DNA from: Nostoc piscinale CENA21
Lineage (GTDB): Bacteria; Cyanobacteriota; Cyanobacteriia; Cyanobacteriales; Nostocaceae
Direction: 5' to 3'
DNA: 64,000 nucleotides
NCBI RefSeq assembly: GCF_001298445.1
Contig: NZ_CP012036.1
Span: 915,267-979,266, forward strand
The position numbers were made by a program, and so were the translations under genes. The first letter of the stretch is position 1, and every line of letters starts with the position of its first letter. The notes beneath the pieces are model-generated. The model made no database searches and was not told the origin of the DNA. It worked only from the letters and a program-made list of their open reading frames with translations. Positions 15,336 to 23,892 of the stretch are shown here, in pieces.

Positions 15336-15523
15336 GCGATCGCTCCTTTAACAGCATCCCACAGTGATTCTGCTGTTTGTTTCCATCCAACCATTCTAGG
15401 ATCGTCTGCTGGCATCTCGTGTTCTTCTTTGAGAGAATATCCCTCGTGAAATGCCAGTATTGTTACAAAATCGTTGAGGATTTCTTTTATTTGAGTCTCG
15501 GTCAATTCGTCGGGGTGAATCAT
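15332..15523 (-). CDS. Small hypothetical protein
   Basis: 63 residues, acidic and helical (DELTETQIKEILNDFVTILA; WKQTAESLWDAVKGAIA), starting ATG after GAGGCGATCGC. No family recognised. Its stop overlaps the start of the conserved 91-residue gene, so the two are probably translated together. Confidence 0.5.
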   Translation of the reverse strand: MIHPDELTETQIKEILNDFVTILAFHEGYSLKEEHEMPADDPRMVGWKQTAESLWDAVKGAIA

Positions 15524-15581
15524 GGCGCGATCGCCTCTAATGTACGTAATTTGTATTTTGTCTCAGTTTTATCTATCTACG

Positions 15582-15761
15582 TCAATCGTCATCATCATTA
15601 AATCTCAACTCAACAGTCTGACCACCAGAGACAACAGCAGATAAATCATAAAGATTCCCTGTTTCATGGTCTTGTATATACACTATCGCGTCAGGTTTAA
15701 GCTTTTGCAGTTCTTCAATTAAATCTGCAACTGTTACAGGAAACTTACCTTCATAATTCAT
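15582..15761 (-). CDS. Small hypothetical protein
   Basis: 59 residues from ATG 15761 (MNYEGKFPVTVADLIEELQK) to a run of four Asp. Residues 10-30 look like a helix and the rest like strands (PDAIVYIQDHETGNLY). The layout resembles small proteins found in many phages and plasmids, but I cannot name a family. It is immediately downstream of the tail hub gene on the same strand. Confidence 0.5.
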   Translation of the reverse strand: MNYEGKFPVTVADLIEELQKLKPDAIVYIQDHETGNLYDLSAVVSGGQTVELRFNDDDD

Positions 15762-15783
15762 GTTACGTAACTCTTATTTTGTC

Positions 15784-18489
15784 TCAAAAATTTCTTCTAC
15801 TTCTAATTGTCGCCCAATCCAAAACACTCCCCAACGTCTCAGAAACAACATTAAACACACTCAGATTAGCTGTCGGGGCTTTTGGTTCTTTGGGTAAAGC
15901 TATTTTACTATAGGTAATTGGCGGATTTACCCACGAGCCAAGCGTGAGTGATGTGGCGTAGGTGATGCGTGGCACTCCGTCAACGACACCCAGAATATTT
16001 AGTTGAGTCTGCACGCTCAAAACTACCCTTTGCCGATACTCGCCATTGCACCAATAATTGAATCTGTCCCCGCTGCGAATTTGCAAGTTCCCACCAATTT
16101 GCAACGACTCAGTAAATCCATTGCGCCAATTCTCGATAGCTAACTTACACCTTAGATACACCAAGGCTTCATCCCAGGTTTTAGCTAGTGGCACAGATTC
16201 ACTACCATTCACAGGGTCGTTTACTGTATACCCTGCACTCTGCACTAAATACCTGTATTGCTGCTGGTCGTTGGTATCGGTTTGCTTGGTATCCTGTGCT
16301 GGTTCTTCCTTGGCATAAAGCGGGTTGCGTTTGGTTGCAAGTGTTAATTCTCCAGTGATTTCTTCAGTCCAGACCTTTTCAACCGCTGATGCAATTTGCT
16401 GGTCTTGGGCTTTGAACTCAATGTGATGCTCAAGGATTTTTTGGGGTGTCAGTAAATCGCCGCGTTCAACAATGGGGTAGCCGTTCTCAAAACCAGTCGT
16501 TTTCTCTTTGTATTCTGGTGGGATGACTTGGCGGGATATCTGATAGCGCGATTCTTCCCCCACGATAAAATCGGGTTGCCCATCTTCAATATTTTTTCGA
16601 GAAGCAAACGCCACCATTTCAGTGCGTTCCGATTCCACGTAGTAGGGAGGTGCGTAGTCTGGGTTCAATAATGGGGTGAGTGAACTTGTGCCGTCACGAT
16701 TGCACACCTTGATTAACTCAAATAATCCTTCGCTGGCTACATATTCAGGAAATAATTTGAGATAGTAGCTGGTGCGCCCAGTCACGGGGATGCGGAAGAA
16801 GTCATACAGCGAGTATTCGTCGTCAGAGGGGTCAAGCTCTAGTGTTTCCGGCGTTTGGGGGTTTTCTTGCTTGTAGCGTACAGTGTTATACCCGGAGGTG
16901 ATTACGTAAAGTAGATAACCCGTGTTGTAGTCGTAGTAATAATCAGTTGTGGTTCGTCTCAGACACTGCCAAATACTAGGATCACCTGATAAATTACCTG
17001 TGGCATCGTTGTAGATCGAGTCGGCAGTGTAGGCAAATCCCCAAGTTTCATCAATTACTTGAATTTTCGTGCCATTCTCTTCAGTGACATAGCTGCGAGA
17101 TTTGGTTTGTCCGCCAATGTCAAAACAAAGGGACATGGTTTTGATTTCACTTACACCTTCTAGGGGTGCATCTGCTGTTTTATCCCCTTCTGTCCTGGTG
17201 TCCCGCTTAAGTTCTTTGCGTACATACCTTGGGGTTTGCCCTTGGGTGCGTTCTTGTTCTTTGGCGTTGGTCTCTGTGAAGTCAACGCTCACTTCAATGT
17301 TGGGATACTCGAAGCCTAGCGCGATCGCTCCTTCCGCTTTCAATATCGGCGTAGGTACAGAGGTAATAGTAGAAGGGAAATTCACTAAATCTATTGTGGG
17401 GTTGTAGTCAGCGTTGCCCGAAGGGGTTGTCGAAGACATCGCGCCCAACCTTGTTTTGGAAGTCTTAGCGATCGCCTCATAACTCGTCTCAACTTCCCCT
17501 AAAATATCGCTTTCTTGATAAGTCCACACCCTAGTACTGTTGATGGGAACCGCTTGAATACCTTGGGCATTGGAGTAGCGGACAAAACAATTAGCAAGGC
17601 GCAGGCGATCGCCGAGTAGCTGCGCTGGGTTAACTGTTGCGTCTCTTGGGGTATCTTGGGGGATTTGCACTGGCGCTAAATTTGGGCCAATGTAGTTGAT
17701 GCCGAGCTTGCTTAAAAGTCTGGCTATCGTTGTGTTACGATTTGGATCGTTTGTAGCACTGTAATTCACCGCACACTCTGGATCTTGAAACGGTTGATCT
17801 GTGGGTGTGCTGTTTTTTCCATCACTACGGAGAAAGCATGTCTGATCAAGATAATTCTCCCATCTTCCACCTAATGAAGCTGACACCTTGATTCTGCTAT
17901 CTGGATAGATGGCGCGGGGTAATTCGGTTAAAGATAAGCTATTAATTCTTAATGGAATGCCGTATAAGTCAATCTCAGTTCCTGGCTTGAAGATATTTTG
18001 CAGAGATGATTTGCTAATTCCTGTCACCTCAAACTCGAATTGCGCTGTGGGGTGCTGCTCAAAAGATTCGCTCAGAGCGATCGCTCCCGATAGAGGTAAC
18101 TTAGTAAATAGGTCTGGGTAAGGCGGTAAAAGTAGCGGAGGCGATATCTTGATTTGCTCTCTACTGCCTAATACCTTAATACTGCCCCCCGTTTGGGAAA
18201 TCTGGATGGTTTTGGTGTAGGGATTATATAAAAATTCGTTACTTTGAGGATTTTCAGGGTCGATGGCAGGTGTGAGGATTTGCCCGTTGACTTCAATTGC
18301 GTTCACTGTGTCCCAATCACTAGGAAGCGCAATGCTTCCACCTGTATTCGTCGTGGTGTAAGTTTCATCTTCCCCATAACTTATCCGCACCAGTGGCGCG
18401 TAATAGTTGCTGTCGAATTGGATTTGAGTGTTGATTGCGGTGCGATCGCCCTTGGGTGTGGTGGGCAAGTAAGGGGAGGTGATGAGCAT
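15784..18489 (-). CDS. Tail hub/baseplate-like protein
   Basis: 901 residues. The N-terminal half (residues about 110-340) resembles phage tail hub proteins that wrap the tail tip: EFEVTGISKSSLQNIFKPGT, YLDQTCFLRSDGKN, ARLLSKLGINYIGP. The second half has several tandem beta segments and the stretch EITGELTLATKRNPLYA. There is no membrane segment and no lytic motif that I can see. It lies at the end of the late operon, as distal tail genes usually do. A 32-base repeat at 17411-17442 encodes MSSTTPSGNA in frame. Hub is the best guess; a fibre protein is the alternative. Confidence 0.5.
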   Translation of the reverse strand: MLITSPYLPTTPKGDRTAINTQIQFDSNYYAPLVRISYGEDETYTTTNTGGSIALPSDWDTVNAIEVNGQILTPAIDPENPQSNEFLYNPYTKTIQISQTGGSIKVLGSREQIKISPPLLLPPYPDLFTKLPLSGAIALSESFEQHPTAQFEFEVTGISKSSLQNIFKPGTEIDLYGIPLRINSLSLTELPRAIYPDSRIKVSASLGGRWENYLDQTCFLRSDGKNSTPTDQPFQDPECAVNYSATNDPNRNTTIARLLSKLGINYIGPNLAPVQIPQDTPRDATVNPAQLLGDRLRLANCFVRYSNAQGIQAVPINSTRVWTYQESDILGEVETSYEAIAKTSKTRLGAMSSTTPSGNADYNPTIDLVNFPSTITSVPTPILKAEGAIALGFEYPNIEVSVDFTETNAKEQERTQGQTPRYVRKELKRDTRTEGDKTADAPLEGVSEIKTMSLCFDIGGQTKSRSYVTEENGTKIQVIDETWGFAYTADSIYNDATGNLSGDPSIWQCLRRTTTDYYYDYNTGYLLYVITSGYNTVRYKQENPQTPETLELDPSDDEYSLYDFFRIPVTGRTSYYLKLFPEYVASEGLFELIKVCNRDGTSSLTPLLNPDYAPPYYVESERTEMVAFASRKNIEDGQPDFIVGEESRYQISRQVIPPEYKEKTTGFENGYPIVERGDLLTPQKILEHHIEFKAQDQQIASAVEKVWTEEITGELTLATKRNPLYAKEEPAQDTKQTDTNDQQQYRYLVQSAGYTVNDPVNGSESVPLAKTWDEALVYLRCKLAIENWRNGFTESLQIGGNLQIRSGDRFNYWCNGEYRQRVVLSVQTQLNILGVVDGVPRITYATSLTLGSWVNPPITYSKIALPKEPKAPTANLSVFNVVSETLGSVLDWATIRSRRNF
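17411..17442. repeat. 32-bp repeat inside the hub gene, matching 1095-1126
   Basis: The two sequences match at 30 of 32 bases and on the minus strand encode MSSTTPSGNA here and MSATTPSGNA at 1095-1126, in otherwise unrelated proteins. The central CCCGAAGGGG is a short hairpin. Confidence 0.75.
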
Positions 18490-18498
18490 AATATTTGG

Positions 18499-19581
18499 TT
18501 AGCAACGACGAAATTTTAATCTTTTTGGTGGCAGCGGATTATTGGTAGACAGCAAATTAATCCCCTCAAGTTCAATCTCAGGGTAGTCGAGCGATGTTTC
18601 GTTGGTCATTGCTGCACCTATTTCCTTTTTCTTGTTGCCAACAGTATACAAAAAACCACCATTGGCTTCAAGTTTACGCCGCCAAAAAACATCAATTGAA
18701 CAGTATTTTAGGTGCTTTTTGATATAGCGTTTTTCGTAAAACTCAGAAATCTGTTCACCCTGCGATCGCCTGTAAGTAATAATCCAGCAAGCACGAATGA
18801 GGCGATCGCGCCTTTCGTCTTCAACTCTAGAATCAATAATTTTGTAAGGCAGTCCTGCTAGGCGTAAGTATTTTTCAAGAAGTCTGCCTGCATCCACTGG
18901 GTAAGGACTAGGGGTTGGGGGATACCAACAACTAAATTCAGGATGTTTAGAGCGATCGCCGCAATTAATCCACAGACACGTATGCTTTTTGTGAGTGAGA
19001 TACTTTAAAGAAAATTTGCAGGTATTCCCACAGTCACAACGTAGCAACCATGTGGGTTGATTGTGTTTATCTTTCTTACCTGTAAGCGCGATCGCCTCCA
19101 AACTTCCAAATCTTTGCCCAGCGATATCTGTAGGGCGACGCTTATTATCAATCAATCCTAACTTTCTTGCACATCCGCAGGATATTTGATTTTTATCCTC
19201 AAAGCTGCTTCTAGGACGTTGAATTAGCTGCCCGCAATCGCACTGCAATTTCCATAGTTGAATATAACTACCTCGATTATCTGGGACGCGATCGCCCTTC
19301 CCTAGTACAAGTAACCTGCCGAATCTTTGCCCTGTACAATCAGGTTTGCTTTTGCTTGCAGCAGCTTGCAACCTAACTTCTTGCCTGTAGCATCCGCAGG
19401 ATGGAATAGCTACGCATTTACGATCAAAGCTATTCCTTACTCTGCTTACTGTATTCCCACAATCGCATTGCAACAAGTAAAGTGGGCGATCTGAGTTTGG
19501 ACATCTACCATCACCCCGGATCACCGTTAATCGCCCAAATTTTTGCCCTGTAGGATCAGGTTTCGGTGGAACCATCTTCAA
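18499..19581 (-). CDS. Protein with three zinc-ribbon-like repeats
   Basis: 360 residues. Three copies of a GQRFGRL...W.L.CDCG...SCGC module lie at about residues 11-65, 76-135 and 150-205 (LQCDCGNTVSRVRNSF; LQCDCGQLIQRPRSSF; LRCDCGNTCKFSLKYL). Each has CxC plus a later CxC-type pair able to hold zinc. Such modules are known from phage proteins linked with AP2-type or HNH homing endonucleases, but no AP2 or HNH motif is visible here. The C-terminal half is basic (YRRSQGEQISEFYEKRYIKK). It overlaps the upstream gene by 26 bases, so it is a passenger of the tail operon or a DNA-binding moron. Confidence 0.6.
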   Translation of the reverse strand: MKMVPPKPDPTGQKFGRLTVIRGDGRCPNSDRPLYLLQCDCGNTVSRVRNSFDRKCVAIPSCGCYRQEVRLQAAASKSKPDCTGQRFGRLLVLGKGDRVPDNRGSYIQLWKLQCDCGQLIQRPRSSFEDKNQISCGCARKLGLIDNKRRPTDIAGQRFGSLEAIALTGKKDKHNQPTWLLRCDCGNTCKFSLKYLTHKKHTCLWINCGDRSKHPEFSCWYPPTPSPYPVDAGRLLEKYLRLAGLPYKIIDSRVEDERRDRLIRACWIITYRRSQGEQISEFYEKRYIKKHLKYCSIDVFWRRKLEANGGFLYTVGNKKKEIGAAMTNETSLDYPEIELEGINLLSTNNPLPPKRLKFRRC

Positions 19582-19906
19582 TCACCACAAAGCCGTCAAT
19601 TTCAGGTGAAAACCATAAACCAAAAGTGTGTATCCCACCAGGGACAAAGCTCATGATAGCGATCGCCTTTACCAAAACAGACAATCCTTTTTTGAATTTT
19701 TCTACGCTATTTGGACATACCAAGTATTCATCGGCTCTCGCCATTATGCCCTCTGGGTGTTCTGTGCTGGTATCTTTGCTGTATTGTAGCCATTCCCATT
19801 CTTCTGGTTTCACGCCACCACGAGATTTGATGCAAGCAATGAATCTGGGTACATTGTGGTACAGAAGTACGCGCATTTGTAGTAAATATTTTTGTTCTGA
19901 ATTCAT
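19556..19906 (-). CDS. Hypothetical phage protein
   Basis: 116 residues, soluble, with MNSEQKYLLQMRVLLYHNVP at the start and FGLWFSPEIDGFVVIEDG at the end. It lies among tail genes and overlaps the zinc-ribbon gene. No family recognised. Confidence 0.45.
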   Translation of the reverse strand: MNSEQKYLLQMRVLLYHNVPRFIACIKSRGGVKPEEWEWLQYSKDTSTEHPEGIMARADEYLVCPNSVEKFKKGLSVLVKAIAIMSFVPGGIHTFGLWFSPEIDGFVVIEDGSTET

Positions 19907-19945
19907 CGCAGGTTGTTCGGCGATCGCAGCGATCGCTCAAAGCAG

Positions 19946-20419
19946 TTATGGCGCAAATATTTTGGTGTTAATAACTGTATTTTCTAAAGGAAACTGAGCT
20001 TTTATATCAATTTCAAATATTAATAATTTATCTCCGTTTTTATGCTCGGCAATCGATACACTGCCAGATGGCTCTAGCTGCGAAATATCAAAATTTATGC
20101 AACTTGGTGTTTGTAGTTCAAAAAGTATTTGAGTCAAGATTGTTTCAGCGTCAGACCTAGGCAAGTCATCATATTTCCAAGAAGCATCAAAGCGATAAAT
20201 TACTTGAAAGGGGATAACGGTTTCTGTGGTGACGATTCTTTGCTTACCAAAGCCTTGGGATTCTAAAAACGTAATATCAAGTGCTGGTTTGTCCAACCCA
20301 ATCGACGGGGGTTTATCTGAAGAATTGATACTATCAGGTAATCCTAATCCCCAGCAATCTATTCTTAGTTTTCCTGATAGCCATGTTTTTAGCTCTTGGC
20401 GCAATTCTCCAATATTCAT
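19946..20419 (-). CDS. Tail-completion-like hypothetical protein
   Basis: 157 residues: helical start (MNIGELRQELKTWLSGKLRI), then alternating strands (RFDASWKYDDLPRSDAETIL; FDISQLEPSGSVSIAEHKNG) and a FEIDIKAQFPLE strand near the end. Size and fold pattern resemble tail terminator or minor tail proteins that cap the tube, but there is no diagnostic motif. It abuts the 132-residue gene (stop and start share a base). Confidence 0.4.
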   Translation of the reverse strand: MNIGELRQELKTWLSGKLRIDCWGLGLPDSINSSDKPPSIGLDKPALDITFLESQGFGKQRIVTTETVIPFQVIYRFDASWKYDDLPRSDAETILTQILFELQTPSCINFDISQLEPSGSVSIAEHKNGDKLLIFEIDIKAQFPLENTVINTKIFAP

Positions 20420-20817
20420 TAGTCATCCTGAGTGATGTCTGCTTCGATCTTAAACTTGCCTTTTTCTAAGGTACGGGTTGATACAGGTGAAGTGGTTTTC
20501 ATTTGGATGTCATAAAAAAGCTCGTCACCGTCCATTAGTAATTCGGTGTCAGATGAGGCGATCGCTATTACCGCCTCAATCACGTTTGGGTTGATAGCAC
20601 TAATAGTAATCCCCCCTCCACTCGCACTTGATTTGGAAATTACAGCATCTCCGTCAGGGTCGGAAATATTTACTTTTGCTGTAAATTTGAAACTAAAGTT
20701 TTCAGGATCTAAAGATTGTCCGGTAATTCGGACACGGATAACTTCTGTATCGCCACGAATAAAAGTGGAATTCTTGGGACTGCTTCTAGTGGAATCTTTG
20801 GTAATTACAAATCTCAT
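20419..20817 (-). CDS. BppU-like Ig-fold virion protein
   Basis: 132 residues. RGDTEVIRVRITGQSLDP, KFTAKVNISDPDGDAVISKS, DGDELFYDIQMKT and TLEKGKFKIEADIT give the strand order of BppU N-terminal-like baseplate/fibre domains. It is paralogous to the C-terminal half of the neighbouring 237-residue protein (20814-21527), with which it overlaps by 4 bases. Probably a tail-tip decoration or fibre-anchor protein. Confidence 0.55.
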   Translation of the reverse strand: MRFVITKDSTRSSPKNSTFIRGDTEVIRVRITGQSLDPENFSFKFTAKVNISDPDGDAVISKSSASGGGITISAINPNVIEAVIAIASSDTELLMDGDELFYDIQMKTTSPVSTRTLEKGKFKIEADITQDD

Positions 20818-21527
20818 TTATTTGCAAAATAATTGTATGTGTCCGGCTCGACTGTAAACTTATTGGTTTCTAATGTATAAACCTCATCTGCTAACTTATC
20901 AACTATTTCTGCTGTGTAAAACAAAATTTTTCTACCTACAAAATTAGCTGTATCACTGGGATATATTACTATTTGAGCAACTAACCTTTGATTGGTGCCA
21001 AGTTCAGATTCGTAAGGAGAAATATCAGTTACTTCTATGTCCCCTTGGTTTAATTGATTGGTTTTAACAAATAATGCTTTACCGTCAATTTGGTCTTTAG
21101 CGGCAAACACAATCTCAGGCTCTGTCGGGAAATCGCCAATAGCAATTAATTGAATAATTGTGGTGTCACCGCGCCGCAAAGTCGCATTAGCTAAAAGTGC
21201 TTCGCCAGTACTTTTAAGAATAGTCAGTTGCCCTGTTGGTGGCAGTGGGAGATTCCGTCGCCGCAGAGCCAGCATTGATACTTCATCTTTGCTGTCGGTA
21301 TCGATATTTAAAATCATCGCCCGTTTCGTGTTGGCAATCACCCCTGGTAATTCATCATTAACCGAGATTGGCGATCGCAGCGCCAAAAATGCGTTATGGG
21401 TGCATTCGGGTGAAGGCGTATCAATATTGATTTTGCCTTCAATGCTGCGGTAAAAGTTGAAAGCAGTGATTTGGGAGGATGCGGTGTTGAAGTCGGAGAA
21501 CGTTCTACTTGTTAGCCCTACTCTCAT
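20814..21527 (-). CDS. Virion protein with BppU-like C-terminal domain
   Basis: 237 residues. The first about 110 residues (NFYRSIEGKINIDTPSPECT; VIANTKRAMILNIDTDSKDE) form one beta domain. Residues 115-232 repeat the RGDTTIIQLIAIGDFPTEPE...AKDQIDGKAL...YTLETNKFTVEPD pattern also seen in the 132-residue neighbour. Tandem related domains in adjacent genes suggest a duplicated tail-tip component. Confidence 0.5.
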   Translation of the reverse strand: MRVGLTSRTFSDFNTASSQITAFNFYRSIEGKINIDTPSPECTHNAFLALRSPISVNDELPGVIANTKRAMILNIDTDSKDEVSMLALRRRNLPLPPTGQLTILKSTGEALLANATLRRGDTTIIQLIAIGDFPTEPEIVFAAKDQIDGKALFVKTNQLNQGDIEVTDISPYESELGTNQRLVAQIVIYPSDTANFVGRKILFYTAEIVDKLADEVYTLETNKFTVEPDTYNYFANK

Positions 21528-21532
21528 AAAAA

Positions 21533-21650
21533 AAGGCAGAAGTTCGGAGGCAGAAGGCAGAAGGTTGTTTAATCGTGGGTAGCGTTAATTTTCGGCAATT
21601 GAGAGCAACAGCATCTTTCCTTCTGCCTTCTGCCTTCTGCCCTCTGCCTT
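21533..21650. repeat. 118-bp hairpin element with AGGCAGA tandem arms, copy 1
   Basis: AAGGCAGAAGTTCGGAGGC... on the left and CCTTCTGCCTTCTGCC... on the right can pair over about 30 bases. The centre contains TTTTCGGCAATTGAGAGCAA. A second copy with the same centre (TTTCGGCAACCGAGAGCAA) lies at 24799-24915. Both are in spacers between virion genes. This is the cyanobacterial short-tandem-repeat type, here in a paired form. The spacer holds no gene. Confidence 0.75.
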
Positions 21651-21653
21651 TCC

Positions 21654-22436
21654 TCATGCTTTAATAATTAAATTTCCTGGCGAAATAAACAATTTATCCT
21701 TGCGGTAAATAGCGCGGCGAGTGAGGGGTGCTTTCCACATCACGTTATCCGCATCGTCTTTAATGGCAAAACCAGCTATTTCTGGTAGGTCTACATCTGG
21801 CTTAGGGAATTCGATAACTTGAGAGTTAGCGATCGCTCTGCCTGATGGCGCACTCCAGTAGGATGTATTACAAGGAACCATCGGAAATTCGTAATCAGCA
21901 ACATTGATTTCTTGGATGGTGTCGCTATTATCAGGCGGGGAAGAAAGAAGGACAATTTTAACAAAAGGTGGTGGAGCAATGCTTACGCCCTTAAGGACAT
22001 TTAATCGCTTATTTGCCCACCAAGTTGAGGAATACTGTTTGCGGAGTGCCTTAGAAATAATCAAATTGCCAGTATCAAAATAAGGAGGATCACCTGCATT
22101 GATAATCTTGGTAATCTCATTTGTGCCAAAATACCAGACATTATCGTCGGTATCCGTCAACGCTACGCCTATGGGGGTATCCCATGCGGTTGTAGGTACT
22201 TCAAATTCCAGTTCAGCAATATTGGCAATTTCGCGGTTTGCTGCATTTCCCCAGTGAGTTGTTAACAAAGAGTAGGGTTCGTATCCAGTGCCAGTTATAT
22301 CTGTGTATGCGCCTGTGGAACTTGGTACATCCTTGGTAAGATGCAATTGCAATCCGCCGCTGGGATACTCAAAAGCTACGCCGCGAAGGATAGCAAGCTC
22401 TTTATGTGCTAAATATTCTGATTGTCCCTCAGCCAT
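21654..22436 (-). CDS. Virion protein with two Gp80-like tail-fibre domains
   Basis: 260 residues with an internal duplication. Domain 1 (about residues 28-125) and domain 2 (about 155-258) share the pattern L.L....P...YEP/YEF, AANREIANIAELEFEVPTTAW / SGRAIANSQVIEFPKPDVD, IGVALTDTDDNVWY / AGFAIKDDADNVMW, then FDTGNLIISK / ISPGNLIIKA. This matches small tail-fibre domains (Gp80 type) found singly in actinophages. A minor tail or capsid fibre is inferred. Confidence 0.6.
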   Translation of the reverse strand: MAEGQSEYLAHKELAILRGVAFEYPSGGLQLHLTKDVPSSTGAYTDITGTGYEPYSLLTTHWGNAANREIANIAELEFEVPTTAWDTPIGVALTDTDDNVWYFGTNEITKIINAGDPPYFDTGNLIISKALRKQYSSTWWANKRLNVLKGVSIAPPPFVKIVLLSSPPDNSDTIQEINVADYEFPMVPCNTSYWSAPSGRAIANSQVIEFPKPDVDLPEIAGFAIKDDADNVMWKAPLTRRAIYRKDKLFISPGNLIIKA

Positions 22437-22439
22437 TGC

Positions 22440-22655
22440 TTATACCGCCTTTTGCGTAAAACACTCAACAGTATTCCCTTTGACTTTGTAATCCAATGTA
22501 TCTCCGTCTGCATTTACAGGATGAATATAAAAGCTCACCTGTCCTTCCGCGTGGCTATTGAAATCAACCCTCAGCGCAAAATCAATAGCTTTGCCTTCAT
22601 GAGCGCGAAGGTATTCTTCTAGCGTTGTTGTAACCGGTTCGGGTTTTGGCTCCAT
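22440..22655 (-). CDS. Small virion-associated hypothetical protein
   Basis: 71 residues, starting MEPKPEPVTTTLEEYLRAHE and ending VECFTQKAV, with beta strands in between. Four bases separate it from the next gene start and it follows directly after the 150-residue gene. Its place between connector genes and the Gp80-like protein suggests a late structural or assembly role. No family recognised. Confidence 0.45.
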   Translation of the reverse strand: MEPKPEPVTTTLEEYLRAHEGKAIDFALRVDFNSHAEGQVSFYIHPVNADGDTLDYKVKGNTVECFTQKAV

Positions 22656-23108
22656 TTAAATTCCTCTTCTTTCATCCGTGCGACGACGTAAAATCAAATT
22701 CCAAGTCAAGGGGAGTTCGTCAATACTGACAAACTCTGCCTCAAAACCACCTACAATCCGATCTAGCAATAACTGGGCATCAGCAAAATAAGAAATTCCT
22801 GTACCAACAATCCATTCGCGGGGATACTTCCGACTAATTCCTGATACTTGCAAATCATCAATCTTAATTTGCAAGTCAGTGTTGAATGCAGAGGCGATCG
22901 CGGGAGGGACACGATCAATTATGGGTTTTGGCTCAACTGCAAAATACTCAATCTTTAACCGCCCATCTTCTTGAAACCTGCGCTGGATGATCAGCGATCG
23001 CGCCGTGGGGATGCCAAAAGCATCTACTAAGGGAGCAATGCAATCTCTTAGAGAAATCATTTGCTGTGTGTAGTTGGTTTTTGGTCGAGTATCTTGTGTT
23101 GGTTCCAT
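22656..23108 (-). CDS. Putative head-tail joining protein
   Basis: 150 residues; starts MEPTQDTRPKTNYTQQMISL; middle PTARSLIIQRRFQEDGRLKI and a Val/Ile-rich end. It directly follows the DUF4054 connector gene with stop and start sharing one base, a common position for neck or tail-completion proteins. No diagnostic motif; function from synteny only. Confidence 0.4.
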   Translation of the reverse strand: MEPTQDTRPKTNYTQQMISLRDCIAPLVDAFGIPTARSLIIQRRFQEDGRLKIEYFAVEPKPIIDRVPPAIASAFNTDLQIKIDDLQVSGISRKYPREWIVGTGISYFADAQLLLDRIVGGFEAEFVSIDELPLTWNLILRRRTDERRGI

Positions 23109-23440
23109 CAGATTACAAATCCGCTAACAGGAAGTCCGCGCCGCATCTGTAAATACTGTTGCCCCCAAACAGTACCAGTGAACCAGCTATCAGAATCCAT
23201 CCTGTTGTTTGCGTCCTTACCCTTGGCGTTCTGTACAGCACTTGCCGCAATCGCGCCTATTTGTAGCCACCGCATAGCTAAAATATGGGCGGTCACAAGA
23301 GATACAGCCAGTGCGCGTTTATCTTGCCATACATCAGCAGGGCAGAAAACTGCCGCTTCGTTAATTGCTGCTTGGATTTTGGATTCTTCCAGGGTTTGGA
23401 ATTCGTCGTAGTTAGCGAGGAAGTCTGATGGCGTGATCAT
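23108..23440 (-). CDS. DUF4054-type head-tail connector
   Basis: 110 residues. The beginning ITPSDFLANYDEFQTLEESK, the ALAVSLVTAHILAMRWLQIG helix and WFTGTVWGQQYLQMRRGLPV at the C-terminus match the DUF4054 family of phage head-completion adaptors. These form a dodecameric ring below the portal. It overlaps the preceding gene by 4 bases. Confidence 0.65.
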   Translation of the reverse strand: MITPSDFLANYDEFQTLEESKIQAAINEAAVFCPADVWQDKRALAVSLVTAHILAMRWLQIGAIAASAVQNAKGKDANNRMDSDSWFTGTVWGQQYLQMRRGLPVSGFVI

Positions 23441-23892
23441 TCTTCCTCCCCTGCCCCTCCGCTCCCCTGCCCCTCCGTCTCCTCTGGCGGTGGCACATTT
23501 ACTTGTGGGGTATCTGTAGTCATTTGCTCTTTAATGGCTTGCTGAACTTTGGCGCGTTTCTCAATTTTCTGCCAGCCCTGTAATAAGCTCATGCTGTAAG
23601 TCCGCTTAACCAGCGCGATCGCTTCTGATTGGTTTTTCGGCAGTGGTGGTACTTCGGGTTCTGTGGACAAGGAAGATTTTGAGGACTGAGAAATTATCCG
23701 CAAAATCCCTTCTTCCACACAACTATTGATAGCACCAGCGAGTACGGGGTGAGATGTCAGGGATTCCCAGTCAGACGCTTCATAAGACTTGACACCGGGG
23801 ACAAAAGTTACACTTCCCGCGATCCACGGGCCAGAGCGCGGAGGGTAAAACCGACTAGGATTATACTCAATTAACACTTGCGCTTGCGCCAT
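23437..23892 (-). CDS. Hypothetical protein in the capsid block
   Basis: 151 residues. The N-terminal half has strands (QVLIEYNPSRFYPPRSGPWI) and the C-terminal half is helical with a Pro/Gly/Glu-rich disordered tail ending GGAGEEE. Located between the capsid gene (one shared base) and the DUF4054 connector. Many phages have a small, poorly conserved protein here. Role unknown. Confidence 0.45.
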   Translation of the reverse strand: MAQAQVLIEYNPSRFYPPRSGPWIAGSVTFVPGVKSYEASDWESLTSHPVLAGAINSCVEEGILRIISQSSKSSLSTEPEVPPLPKNQSEAIALVKRTYSMSLLQGWQKIEKRAKVQQAIKEQMTTDTPQVNVPPPEETEGQGSGGAGEEE

